Origin: Streptomyces sp. RPA4-2
GTDB lineage: Bacteria; Actinomycetota; Actinomycetes; Streptomycetales; Streptomycetaceae
Assembly (NCBI RefSeq): GCF_012273515.2
Contig: NZ_CP050975.2
Span: 4,278,001-4,342,000 of the forward strand
Direction: 5' to 3'
Length of the DNA: 64,000 nt
Positions 37,417 through 46,064 of the stretch are shown piece after piece; within the stretch, counting starts at the first letter, position 1; every line of letters begins with the position of its first letter. The translations under genes and the position numbers were made by a program. A model generated the notes under the pieces. The model was given only the letters and a program-made list of their open reading frames with translations, made no database searches and was not told where the DNA came from.

Positions 37417-38001
37417 ATGACAGCGATCAGGACGACGGGGGTCCGGCTCGGGATGGCGCCGATGGTGGTACCGGCCCTGCTGGCCGTGCTGGCCGTGGGA
37501 TGCGGAACGCATCGGCCCGGGGACGAGGCCGGTGCGGAGGGACCCTCACGGGCGGCGGCGACGCCGAGCGCTCCGGTGGACTTCCGGTGCCCCGGCGAGA
37601 GCTCCGCACCGACGCCGACGCGGACCCCGGGCACCTCGGGGCCGGCCACGCCGCCCACCGACCACTACGCGGAGAACCACGGCTTCATGGTGCCCTTCCC
37701 GCTGCACGGCCGGGAGCGGTGCGAGGGGCTCGCGGCCGTCGCGCGGGTCGAGGGCGCACTCGAACCCCTGCGTGAGCGGGGCGACTTCGCGCCGGACAGC
37801 ACCCGCGACGCGCTCACCGGCCTCGGCTACCCCGCCTCGAAGGTACGTACGTACCAGAACGGCCCCACGGAGGTCGGCTTCCTCATCGACACCTTCCCGC
37901 TGTGTGTGGAGGGCGGGATGAACCGCGAATCCACCCAGGCGGACGCCTTCGGCGGATACCCAGACCACTCCGCCTGCGACCGGCCCAGCGGCGGCCACTG
38001 A
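37417..38001 (+). CDS. Putative lipoprotein, unknown function
   Basis: The 194-residue product has a lipoprotein signal with lipobox LAVGC (Cys29), a Pro/Thr-rich linker, and a domain of about 120 residues (ENHGFMVPFPLHGRERCEGLAAV, LGYPASKVRTYQNGPTEVGFLID, LCVEGGM) that I do not recognise. Paired cysteines in the mature domain suggest folding outside the cell. ATG 37417 is preferred to ATG 37381 because it gives a normal signal peptide. Confidence 0.7.
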   Translation: MTAIRTTGVRLGMAPMVVPALLAVLAVGCGTHRPGDEAGAEGPSRAAATPSAPVDFRCPGESSAPTPTRTPGTSGPATPPTDHYAENHGFMVPFPLHGRERCEGLAAVARVEGALEPLRERGDFAPDSTRDALTGLGYPASKVRTYQNGPTEVGFLIDTFPLCVEGGMNRESTQADAFGGYPDHSACDRPSGGH

Positions 38002-38141
38002 CCCCGACCGCCGCCCATATGCCCCGGCGGGACGCGGAGGCGGCGGTCGCGCTGCTCCACCTGGAGGGCCGTGCCGCTCCGCCTGGAGCACCGCGCAACC
38101 GGAACTCCCTCGCCAACTCCCCCAGCGGCAGGGCCTGTTGG

Positions 38142-38870
38142 CTACCAGGCCAACGGCGGTGGTGAGCAGCGCGGGGGAAGCGTGACCGTACCGGGCTTGT
38201 GCGCGAACGTGTCCATCACGAGCCACTCGTCCAGCTCGGGGTCGTAGAGATTCTGGATGCCGAACTGCAGCACCTGCCAGAACGTGCCCCGATCCTTCTG
38301 ATCGACGTAGATGTCGCCCAGTGCGAGGGGGAACCGAAGGAATTTCCCCGGCGGCCGCTTCGGCACGACGACACCGACCCGCCAGTGGTTCACGTACCGG
38401 TTCGGGCTCCGCTGGAGGATCTCCCGCCCGACGAACCGTGCGCCTCGGAACGCCTCGTTCAACTGGTCGAGGCCGAAGCCCGGGATCCGTGAGCACGGAT
38501 GTTCGGTCAGGCCGGGCCACTTGTAGGTCAGCGTGTAGAGGCTGCCGTGGTGGATCAGGTTGGTGAACCAGATCGGGTACTGCGGGCCGCCCGCGATCAT
38601 CTGGCTGTCGCCGTTTCTCCCCTCCCAGGTGAACGGGACCGTGACGCCGAGGTCCCGGACGATCCACCTGCCCTTCCCACGGAAGTCCCGCGGGAGGCGA
38701 GGGGGGCGCGGCATGGGCGTGCCGGACCGTTTCTCCGCCACGGTCGCGAACGACCGCGCGACCCCGGTCCGCGTTCCGGCGTGGGCCGGCTGCAGCATCG
38801 TTGAGACGAGGGCGATCGCTCCGGCGAGAGCCGCCGCCGCTGCCGCCCGACGTGTGCGTGTCCAGCTCAT
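38142..38870 (-). CDS. Secreted protein of unknown function
   Basis: The 242-residue product has a signal peptide (basic SWTRTRR, then AAAAALAGAIALVS and AHA near residue 31). The mature part is rich in Trp and Tyr (YPIWFTNLIHHGSLYTLTYKWPG, YVNHWRVGVVVPKR), as in carbohydrate- or wall-facing proteins, but no family is recognised. It converges on the lipoprotein gene. Confidence 0.65.
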   Translation of the reverse strand: MSWTRTRRAAAAAALAGAIALVSTMLQPAHAGTRTGVARSFATVAEKRSGTPMPRPPRLPRDFRGKGRWIVRDLGVTVPFTWEGRNGDSQMIAGGPQYPIWFTNLIHHGSLYTLTYKWPGLTEHPCSRIPGFGLDQLNEAFRGARFVGREILQRSPNRYVNHWRVGVVVPKRPPGKFLRFPLALGDIYVDQKDRGTFWQVLQFGIQNLYDPELDEWLVMDTFAHKPGTVTLPPRCSPPPLAW

Positions 38871-39202
38871 GGTCTCCCTCTACTGTCGCGTCAGGTGCCG
38901 TCGTGGCGCCGGGTTCGAACACAGAGATGTCACCCCGCCGCTCTGTCCGGGGACGAGAGCGCAAAGCGCACCAAGTGGAACATTCCCTATCAGACGACAG
39001 CAGGGTTGGCGCTCAGGCGAGCCGCACGCCCCGGCCCGGCCCCCGCTCTTTCCTCTCTACGGCGGGCGGCCGGCCCTCGTTTACGGCGGGCGGCCGGAAA
39101 CCCGGAGTGCGCGGTCGGTCCACCGCGCGCTCCTGGGAAACGGATCCGGACCGGCGGCCATGGGCCGCGGACCTGCTCCGGACCCGCTCCGACCGCTGAC
39201 GC
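38871..39202. other. 332-bp intergenic region with a 16-bp direct repeat
   Basis: TACGGCGGGCGGCCGG occurs at 39058-39073 and 39082-39097. No gene is supported. The segment should hold the promoter of the secreted-protein gene. Confidence 0.5.
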
Positions 39203-39970
39203 CTACCAATTGATCTCGGCCGCCAGGAAGGGCTCGTTCTCGGGAGCCTCCTTGCGGGCCCGCAGGACGCGCTCGGCGGGTGCGCCGGACGGCACGCGCA
39301 ACGGAGGTTCGGACAGTTCGATCGTGTCGGCCACCGTGGCGGCCACCTCCTCCGGGGTGATGAGTTCGCCACGGAGCGCGGGCAGTGCCTCGTAGAGCGG
39401 GGTGTAGGGATCGTTTTCCCTCAGGAACACCCTGGCCCGCTCGCCGCCGCCCGAGGAAACCGCGCCGGGCTGCACGACGCTCACCTTGATACCGAAGTGA
39501 CCCGTCTCGATGGCGAGCGTCTCGGCGAGCGCCTCCAGTGCCCATTTGGTGGCGCCGTAGGGGCCGATCATGGGGAGCACCAGACGTCCCTGGATGCTGG
39601 AGACGAAGACGAGATGACCCGTCCCCCTCTCACGCATGGCGGGAAGCACGGCCTGCGCCACCCGCAGCGCACCCAGGGTGTTGAGCTGGAAGAGTCGTTC
39701 GACCTCCGAGAGCGGGACGCTCTCCAGGGGCGCGCGCACGGTTTCGCCGGCGTTGCTGACCAGTACGTCGATGTCGCCGGCGTCCCGGACGGCCTGGTCG
39801 ACGCTTTCCTGGTCGGTGACGTCCAGGCGAAGGCGCTGGTCGACGGGGAGGTCGGCCAGCGTTTCCGGCCGGCGTGCGGTGGCGATCACTCGATGGCCTC
39901 GGCCTGCCGGCGCGACGGCGATGGCGCGGCCGATGCCTTTGGATGCGCCGGTGATGAGCACGGACGACAT
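39203..39970 (-). CDS. Short-chain dehydrogenase/reductase
   Basis: The 255-residue SDR has VLITGASKGIGRAI near residue 4, VSNAGETV, the catalytic Ser in VSSIQG and YGATK. It is an NADP(H)-type classical SDR of unknown substrate. An HxlR-type regulator remnant lies divergently just upstream, suggesting that the gene was once controlled by it. Confidence 0.85.
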   Translation of the reverse strand: MSSVLITGASKGIGRAIAVAPAGRGHRVIATARRPETLADLPVDQRLRLDVTDQESVDQAVRDAGDIDVLVSNAGETVRAPLESVPLSEVERLFQLNTLGALRVAQAVLPAMRERGTGHLVFVSSIQGRLVLPMIGPYGATKWALEALAETLAIETGHFGIKVSVVQPGAVSSGGGERARVFLRENDPYTPLYEALPALRGELITPEEVAATVADTIELSEPPLRVPSGAPAERVLRARKEAPENEPFLAAEINW

Positions 39971-40051
39971 GGTGGACCTCGTCTTTCATGGGTGTCGGCG
40001 GCGGCCGCGCCCATCGCGTCGCGGCCGGTCACGGCTCAGGCGGCGGCTTCG

Positions 40052-40360
40052 ACGCCGACGAGGTTGACGGACAAGGGCGTCGCACTGTGGCCGGCCGTGC
40101 ACGCTCTGATGAACTGGGGGGAGTCCTTCTACTCCCCGAACGGAGTGAAGCGCGTCCTCCGTCATGACCTGGACGGCGGCCTCCTCGACCGCGACGGGCG
40201 CTGCCGGGACTGCGGTTCAGCCGTCCCGGTCCCGGAGATCCGGGTCGAACCCGGCCCCGGCTTCCAGCCGACAGGCACCGAGGTCGACCCGGTCTCGGGC
40301 GCGATCAACACACCACGCCGACTTCTCGAACCGATCGCGACAGCCCACAACCCCGGCTGA
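40052..40360 (+). pseudogene. 5'-truncated HxlR-family regulator
   Basis: The frame encodes RLTDKGVALWPAVHALMNWGE and then a Cys-containing end (DGRCRDCGSAVPVPE), the C-terminal half of the winged-helix domain and tail of HxlR regulators. The recognition helix and the first half of the domain are missing upstream, where the sequence turns into the SDR promoter region. It therefore cannot bind DNA as a normal HxlR protein. Confidence 0.65.
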
Positions 40361-40766
40361 GGCGACGGACGCGACGCCGTGGGCCGTGCCGGTTGCCGGC
40401 GCTGGCTCCATCCCTGCAGCGGACACCGTCGACATCAATGACCGCACGCTTTCAACTGTCACTGGAGTCGCGTGACTCAGGGCGCAGCTGATCTTCACCG
40501 GACTGCGGCTGGTCACCGGGATACTCACCTCAACTGACCTGCGGTCGGGCGGTTGTTGGTTGTCGTTGTCGGTGGTTGGTGGTCGACCTCGGAGGTTCCA
40601 TAGAGGTTCCAGGACTCGGCCCGTCGCCATCGGGGCCGGGCCGCACAGTGTCGGGCCGTCGGGCCGCCGCGAAGGGAAGATCAAGAAGGCATCGACGCCT
40701 CTCTGGAAGACCCCATAGGATGCGGCGCTCAATCCAACCGCGATCATGCAAAGAGGGGGGCGCGGG
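40361..40766. other. 406-bp interval without a gene; contains a GAGGTTCCA pair
   Basis: No coding frame is supported on either strand. The pair of 9-mers at 40592-40611 matches a second pair at 41707-41726 (separate entry). Confidence 0.5.
40592..40611. repeat. Tandem GAGGTTCCA pair, left copy
   Basis: GAGGTTCCA at 40592-40600 and 40603-40611, period 11 bp. The same pair in the same orientation and period occurs at 41707-41715 and 41718-41726. One helical turn of spacing suits a cooperative DNA-binding protein such as a recombinase arm site. Confidence 0.6.
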
Positions 40767-41516
40767 ATGCTACTGACGTGCCGGAAGTGTCGACAGCGTG
40801 AAGTTGCTTTTGACGGGATCAAGGGACTGTGTCCGGTCTGTCAGCAGAAGAGCGACTTGTCGAAGCCGCCTCAGCGTCGCGGGCGCAACGACAAGGCGGC
40901 GTTGCTGGTCCAGTCCAAAGTGAGTCCCGGTCGGGTCTCGCTGTCGGGCCCACTGCTTACGGTGCTGGCCGCAGCCGCGGTAGCCATCGTCAACGAGGCC
41001 GTGCGGTTCTCCGCCGAGCGCACGCGGGCTCACCAATGGGCCTTGGCCGCCGCCGACAACGGTTACGACCGGCAGGCTTTGCACAGCGCACTCCAGACGA
41101 TCAGCACCACGGGCATGTTGCGCTTCGTAGCCTTCATGGCAGTTCTGTACGCCTACCAGCGGTGGGCGCGCGCCGGTCATGCGAACGCCATGTCACGCAC
41201 CGACATCGGACTGGGATGGATCAGGGCCCTGCCAGGCGGCAACGGAGTCGTCTGGGCCTACGGCGCGTGGTTCCTGTCGGTTTTCGCCGCGCTCTACGTC
41301 TCGTTCGTGACCAACTCCAACCTCCAAACGCCCGACGACTACGAGACCGCGGCGAACGTCGATGCCGTCTACAGCCTGGTCCGAATAGCCCTGGCCGTCC
41401 TACTGAGCGTGTTCTCCGTGCAGTTGACCCTTGGGCTGAACAAGCTGCTGGCCACGCCGCAGACGATGGACGTGGCCGACCGGCCCGTCGAGCTGCAGAC
41501 CGTCGACGAGGAGTAA
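40767..41516 (+). CDS. Zinc-ribbon membrane protein (DUF4328-like), unknown
   Basis: The 249-residue product opens with a Cys4 zinc ribbon (LTCRKCRQREV and LCPVCQQ), then a basic linker and about four membrane segments (LLTVLAAAAVAIVNEAV, GMLRFVAFMAVLYAY, GAWFLSVFAALYVSFV, LVRIALAVLLSVFSV). The layout recalls DUF4328-type proteins of Streptomyces. ATG 40767 has GAGGGGGG six to ten bases upstream. It is flanked on both sides by GAGGTTCCA pairs, just left of the integrated element. Confidence 0.7.
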   Translation: MLLTCRKCRQREVAFDGIKGLCPVCQQKSDLSKPPQRRGRNDKAALLVQSKVSPGRVSLSGPLLTVLAAAAVAIVNEAVRFSAERTRAHQWALAAADNGYDRQALHSALQTISTTGMLRFVAFMAVLYAYQRWARAGHANAMSRTDIGLGWIRALPGGNGVVWAYGAWFLSVFAALYVSFVTNSNLQTPDDYETAANVDAVYSLVRIALAVLLSVFSVQLTLGLNKLLATPQTMDVADRPVELQTVDEE

Positions 41517-41706
41517 CGTGCCACGGCCGGCCGCAGCGCCGCCTTGAGCAGGGCAAGGACCGCCCTTGGGGCGGGCGGCTTTCAGGCGCCCACTCGACGT
41601 GGGAACTCCCACGGCGAGGCGGCTGCAATCGCGAGTTGGGTCGGCACCGCAACGGCAAGAAGAGCAGGCCTCCACCTGGCTCTCCGGCCGCAAGATCACA
41701 CGGGCT

Positions 41707-41726
41707 GAGGTTCCAGGGAGGTTCCA
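41707..41726. repeat. Tandem GAGGTTCCA pair, right copy
   Basis: GAGGTTCCA at 41707-41715 and 41718-41726, the second of two such pairs. It lies 64 bp left of the proposed left attachment core. Confidence 0.6.
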
Positions 41727-41736
41727 CGGCACGAAA

Positions 41737-41802
41737 ATGCCTCCCGCCCGCGCCGTATGCGCAGGTGGGAGGCATGATCGCTATTCCTACTTCTTGCCCT
41801 GG
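41737..41802 (-). other. Proposed left attachment site with displaced gpmA 3' end and terminator
   Basis: The 13-bp core CTTCTTGCCCTGG (41790-41802) is identical to 54131-54143 inside the gpmA 3' end. Read on the minus strand it gives CAGGGCAAGAAG then TAG (Gln-Gly-Lys-Lys-stop), like the end of gpmA. A hairpin (ATGCCTCCC 41737-41745 with GGGAGGCAT 41767-41775) follows, as one does after gpmA. I read this as the original gene end pushed away by integration. Confidence 0.6.
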
Positions 41803-41911
41803 GTCTTGCCCAAGAAGTTGGCGACCTGCGTATTCGCTGGTCTGAGCGGTGCCTCGCTGCGCCTGCGTAGGTGTCATTGGTCGTCGTTGGCCACTGTTGA
41901 GCAACCTCGCA

Positions 41912-41931
41912 CGGCCCAGAGACGGCCCAGG
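41912..41931 (+). repeat. 20-bp direct repeat, left copy (putative integrase arm site)
   Basis: CGGCCCAGAGACGGCCCAGG, identical to 54045-54064. It lies 110 bp inside the left core and itself contains two CGGCCCAG units 12 bp apart. Confidence 0.8.
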
Positions 41932-42601
41932 ACGCCAGGCCATCCGCCGCACCGCACTTCTGATCCGCTGACCCGACCGCGCCCTGACGGGCGCACGCAA
42001 CCAGCGGTTCACCCGCTGAGTTGACGATTTGACGCTGATCCAGAGGGGCGGTGCGAGGCGGGCGAGTATGGGGGCGGCTCACCCCGGCGCGACGTGCTGC
42101 TCTACGCGAGGACGACGAGACCGCCCGCTGATCCGTGGAGGCCGGCGACGGCGCCGTCGAGGGCAAGAGCCGCTGGTGGGATCTGGTATGCGAGCCCGGC
42201 GCCACGCGCCTCGTTGTGATCTGATGGCGGACCCCATACCCGGGTGAGATGTGGCGCGAGCTGCCGCCCGTGAGCCATCCCAGGATGCGGCCGAACCTGA
42301 CGCTCACCTTGCGGCAGATCCGGTCGGTTGATCTTGCGGAGTAGGGTCGAACCACCCGACGGAGAACCGGCGTCAGTACCACGCCAAGAACTTTGGATCA
42401 TGCACGTCGACCCGGGCGGCCGCCTCAAATGTCAGAGACGCTTGAGCAGCTCAGTCTGATCAGGCATGCTCCACGCCCCGAGGGCAGGGGACTTCCGGCG
42501 ACGCCAGGCTGACACATGCCACGTGCCGGCGCGCTCCAGTCCGCCTCACCACATAGGACACGGTGTAAGTCGACAACCTCACCTGATAGCGCCTCTGTGT
42601 G
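41932..42601. other. 670-bp interval with no recognisable gene
   Basis: Frames here are short and interrupted on both strands and I recognise no domain. Part of it is likely the right end of the IS110 element, whose transposase ends at 42602, and part is decayed element sequence. Confidence 0.5.
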
Positions 42602-43687
42602 TCAAGCGGCTTGAGCGAGGTGGTTCTGTTGGTCGCGTTTCATGATCCGGTAGACCACGTTGGACAGGCGTCGCTTCAGGGCTCTGCGGGCTTCGGACGG
42701 TGTCTTCCCTTCGCTGATCTTGCGGAGGTAGTAGTCCTGCCCGCGTCCGCCGTCGCGGATCTGGCAGACGGCGATGGTGTGCAGAACCGAATTCAGCGCG
42801 CGGTTGCCGCCGGTGTTGAGCCGGTGGCGGACGTTGTTGCCGCTGGAAGCGTCCAGGGGTGCGCTGCCGGTGTAGCTGGCGAAGTGGTGCTCGGTGGGGA
42901 AACGGGTGACGTCGCCGACGTGCCCGAGAACCTTGGCAGCCAGCACGGTGCCCAGGCCCGGCAGGCTGGTGAGCGTGGTGCGGGTCGCGGCCAACGCCTC
43001 GCGCATCTCGGCTTCGTAGTCCTTGACCTGCCGGTCCAGTCGGCGGAGGTCGGCCAGCAGGTCGCGGGCTATGTCCCGGCGACAGTTGTCGGTGGCCGTG
43101 GCTGGCCGGATCCCCTTCATCAAAGCGGCGGCTTTCTCAGCCGACAGGCCGGTGGGTGCTCCGCCGGGCAGGAGATCGCGAAGGACGGCGTGGAGTCGGT
43201 TGAGGACGCGGGTGCGCTCGTGGACCAGGTCGTCCCGGCGCTCGGTCAGGAGCCGCAGGATCGTGGTCTGGTCCTCCTGGACCACGGGGCGCAGGTCGTG
43301 GCGGAACAGAGCGACCTGGGCGACGTGGAGAGCATCCTTGGCATCGGTCTTGCGGTCGCCGCCGGTGGCCAGCAGCCGGGCCCGGGCCGAGAGCGTGGAG
43401 GGCACGTCGACCACGTTCTCGCCCCCGGCGGCCAGCTGTTGGGCGAGCGAGCGGCCCAGGCCGCCGGCACCTTCGACAGCGAAGCGACGGTCGGGCCACT
43501 GCTCGCACCAGCGCATCAACTGACGGAAGGTACCGGCGTTGACGACGAACCGGCCCTGGGCCACCTGGTGGCCCGCGGCGTCGACAGCGACGGCGGTGTG
43601 GGACGACTTGTGGGGATCGATGCCGATCAGGATCACAGGCTTCTGCCCTCGCACTCGATGAGACGGGAAGGGGAGTGCGGTGGGCAC
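42602..43687 (-). CDS. IS110-family transposase
   Basis: The 361-residue protein has the N-terminal RuvC-like DEDD domain (ILIGIDPHKSSHTA, RFAVEGAGG, RKTDAKDALHVAQ) and the C-terminal transposase_20 domain (LTSLPGLGTVLAAKVLG, FASYTGSAP, catalytic-Ser region DASSGNNVRHRLNTGG). IS110 enzymes cut and rejoin without terminal inverted repeats and are guided by a bridge RNA from the element's non-coding end. The gene looks intact. In-frame starts slightly downstream (GTG at residue 12) are also possible. Confidence 0.92.
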   Translation of the reverse strand: MPTALPFPSHRVRGQKPVILIGIDPHKSSHTAVAVDAAGHQVAQGRFVVNAGTFRQLMRWCEQWPDRRFAVEGAGGLGRSLAQQLAAGGENVVDVPSTLSARARLLATGGDRKTDAKDALHVAQVALFRHDLRPVVQEDQTTILRLLTERRDDLVHERTRVLNRLHAVLRDLLPGGAPTGLSAEKAAALMKGIRPATATDNCRRDIARDLLADLRRLDRQVKDYEAEMREALAATRTTLTSLPGLGTVLAAKVLGHVGDVTRFPTEHHFASYTGSAPLDASSGNNVRHRLNTGGNRALNSVLHTIAVCQIRDGGRGQDYYLRKISEGKTPSEARRALKRRLSNVVYRIMKRDQQNHLAQAA

Positions 43688-43870
43688 CCTGACTTGAAGT
43701 CACCGTGTCACCTTCATGCCTCTGTCGAGCCACACCGCGCGGGTGTCGGCCGGCGGCGGCACGCTATCAGTGAGCCAGCCCGAAGGCGGCAAGAAGCACT
43801 GCGGGCCCGTGCCGACCGACACCCTGGACGCTACGGCTGCAGACCGAGCATCTGGGCTCGATTCAACAAG
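43688..43870 (-). ncRNA. Possible bridge-RNA region of the IS110 element
   Basis: In the IS110 subgroup the guide RNA is encoded in the non-coding end upstream of the transposase, here the roughly 200 bp between the transposase start and the flavin oxidase gene. The stretch contains several short inverted repeats (for example CGGCCGGCGGC around 43747), but I did not define the loops or the exact element end. Confidence 0.3.
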
Positions 43871-43893
43871 TCAGGAAGCCTCGCCGTTTGGGC

Positions 43894-45486
43894 TCAACTT
43901 GCGTCGATCGCTTGCGGGTAGTTGAAGAATCCGGTCGGGTCGTATTTCCGCTTCACGTTGACCAGACGGGGGTAGTTCGTGCCGTAGTAGGCCTGTCGCC
44001 AGTTCTTCAGTGTCGGGTCCGGGAAGTTCTGGTAGGCGTGTTCGGGCGACTTGTCGGGGAAGATGTCGGCGTAGAACTGCTTGAGCCAGTGGAGGTTGGC
44101 ATCGGCGACGCTGGAGAGGTCGTAGTCGGCCCACGAGGTCTCGGCAGCGAAGACGAAGAGGTCGTTTCGGTGTACGAACGCGGTCGCGTTCGGTGGTACC
44201 TGGTTGATCTCACCGCCGAGGGCGAACATCGCGAACCCGGCTCCGTCCTCGTTGTTGCTGCCAGGCCAGTCCAGCAGGCGCTCGGCTGCCGCGCTGACCT
44301 GCTGATCGGTCAAGAGAGTGCTGGAGTCCAGGATCGCCGATTTGGTGGCAAAGCGATCGATCGGTGTGGTCGCGCTCAGTAGCACGCTCGCCTCACCGGG
44401 CGTGACCTGACGAACGGACGCGCTGTTGCGGGCGCGTTCCTCGGCCGTGCCGATCTTGAGCAGCGGGTCGAGAATGGCACGCAGTTCCTGGACAGTGCCG
44501 TAGAACTGGCCGATGGCGTTGACGTTGGCATTCGCATGGATCTGTGTCCTGGTCATCCCGCTGGTACCGATACCCAGACGCAGATGGAACCGCCTGTCGC
44601 CCGCGGTGTCCTGGGCAATGTGCTGCGCGGCCGCGACCACCGGCAGTACGGAGTCCAGGTTCCAGCGGAGCTGGTAGAACCCCACGGTGCCCTCGAACTG
44701 CTCGTACTGGAAGGTGAACGAGGTGTTGACACCGAAGTTGTTGCCGGCTCCGCCGCGGCAGGCCCAGAACAGGTCGGGGTGCGAGTCCTTGCCGGCCTTG
44801 ACCGCCCGTCCGTCGGCGAGCACAACGGTCGTGGAAACGAGCCGGTCGCAGGTCAGGCCGAACATCTTGTCGCTGAAGCCGATACCGCCGCCCAGAACCA
44901 GCCCCGCGACCCCGACGCTGGGGCAACGACCGGTCGGCACGAACATGCCGTGGTCCTCCAACAGCGGATGCAGGTCCCCGTTGGTGACCCCGGCCCCTAC
45001 GGTGAGGGTACCGGCGTCGTGCACGACCTTCATCGGCCCGTAGACCCGAGAGCGGGCACCGCCCGGCATCGGGGTGGAGACGATGCTCTTCATACGGGCC
45101 ATATTCAACAGCAGGCCCGTGGTGGTCGAATACCCGGCGTAGTTGTGTCCCAGCCCGGTGCGCGGTACGGCGGGCAGCCCTGCCTCACGAGCCCAGCGGA
45201 CAGCTGCGGACACGTCCCTGGTGGTCGCGCAGGCAACGATGCCGGCAGGCCGAATTCCGGCGTACCTGTGGTTGAACGGCAAGGCCAGCGACTGGTACAC
45301 CGAGCCATGCGGCCGGTAGAGGGTGGCCCCAGGGGACAGGGCCTCGGCCAACCGCTTCCAGTCCCGATCGCCAACCGGCCCTGCTGCCTCAGCCGCCGCA
45401 GCCGCACTTTCCGGTACTTGAAGCCCCAGCGCCCCAGCAGCGGTTCCCAACACGCCCGCCCGCAGCACGTCTCGCCTGTCGATCAC
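43894..45486 (-). CDS. Tat-exported BBE-type FAD-linked oxidase, probably bicovalent flavin
   Basis: The 530-residue protein starts with a twin-arginine signal (DRRDVLRAGVLGTAAGALG). The PCMH FAD domain carries His114 in RTGLGHNYAGYS and Cys188 in PTGRCPSVGVAG, the two residues that bind FAD in berberine-bridge/GOOX-type bicovalent oxidases. The C-terminal BBE segment YPRLVNVKRKYDPTGFFNYPQ is complete. It should oxidise a sugar, alcohol or natural product outside the cytoplasm with O2. It is element cargo, next to the IS110 gene. Confidence 0.85.
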   Translation of the reverse strand: MIDRRDVLRAGVLGTAAGALGLQVPESAAAAAEAAGPVGDRDWKRLAEALSPGATLYRPHGSVYQSLALPFNHRYAGIRPAGIVACATTRDVSAAVRWAREAGLPAVPRTGLGHNYAGYSTTTGLLLNMARMKSIVSTPMPGGARSRVYGPMKVVHDAGTLTVGAGVTNGDLHPLLEDHGMFVPTGRCPSVGVAGLVLGGGIGFSDKMFGLTCDRLVSTTVVLADGRAVKAGKDSHPDLFWACRGGAGNNFGVNTSFTFQYEQFEGTVGFYQLRWNLDSVLPVVAAAQHIAQDTAGDRRFHLRLGIGTSGMTRTQIHANANVNAIGQFYGTVQELRAILDPLLKIGTAEERARNSASVRQVTPGEASVLLSATTPIDRFATKSAILDSSTLLTDQQVSAAAERLLDWPGSNNEDGAGFAMFALGGEINQVPPNATAFVHRNDLFVFAAETSWADYDLSSVADANLHWLKQFYADIFPDKSPEHAYQNFPDPTLKNWRQAYYGTNYPRLVNVKRKYDPTGFFNYPQAIDAS

Positions 45487-45910
45487 AGCGACCTACCCTC
45501 ACGCAGAGGTCGCAGGCTCCTCCTGCGATCCCATCGGCCAGTTTGTTGGTCGTCGACCGGAGCCATCCCCGTCGGCTGTCCACTCGCCAGACCCACCACA
45601 CGAAGGGACGAGAGACGCACCGCCAAACAGCTCAGACACACCCAGGGCCGTTGTCTGCGAACGTGCCGTCAGCGCCTTCACCATGCGGTACTTGGCAAAG
45701 GCGCTGACGGCTTTCCGAACGTCCAGAGGATGGGTAGACCCACGCGGTTCTCAAACCGAGAGGTGTGCCGACGCGACTATGGAGTTGCCCACGGTCCGGC
45801 CGGCGTGGCCGCGGCGGCGCCCATCGCCCACGAGCCCGGATCATCCCTTCGTTGCCGGGCGTGAGTAGGTGGAAAGTGACGCTGAGCTTGATCTTGCTGC
45901 GGTCGGGCTA
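45487..45910. other. Intergenic interval with no supported gene
   Basis: Both strands were read; frames are short and give no domain. It includes the upstream region of the flavin oxidase gene. Confidence 0.5.
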
Positions 45911-46060
45911 CTAGAGGGTGCCTGCGGAGACGCCGAGCTGTTTGGCCATCGAGGTGATCGAGCGGCTCGGGCCGGACAACAAGTCGCGGGCGGCGCAGTT
46001 GACTTCCTCAGTGGCGAGGCTGGGCGCACGCCGATCCGGTCGCAGGCGGGGGCGACGGCC
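45911..46060 (-). pseudogene. Serine-recombinase C-terminal HTH fragment
   Basis: The minus-strand frame reads GRRPRLRPDRRAPSLATEEVN... and SITSMAKQLGVSAGTL before a stop, matching the C-terminal Hin-type helix-turn-helix of resolvases. The catalytic domain is absent. It is a remnant of another mobile gene. Confidence 0.55.
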
Positions 46061-46064
46061 GGGC

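Noticed and set aside
42102..42428. Open frame of 108 codons left of the IS110 gene
   Set aside because: No start signal or known domain; overlapping frames of similar length occur on both strands.
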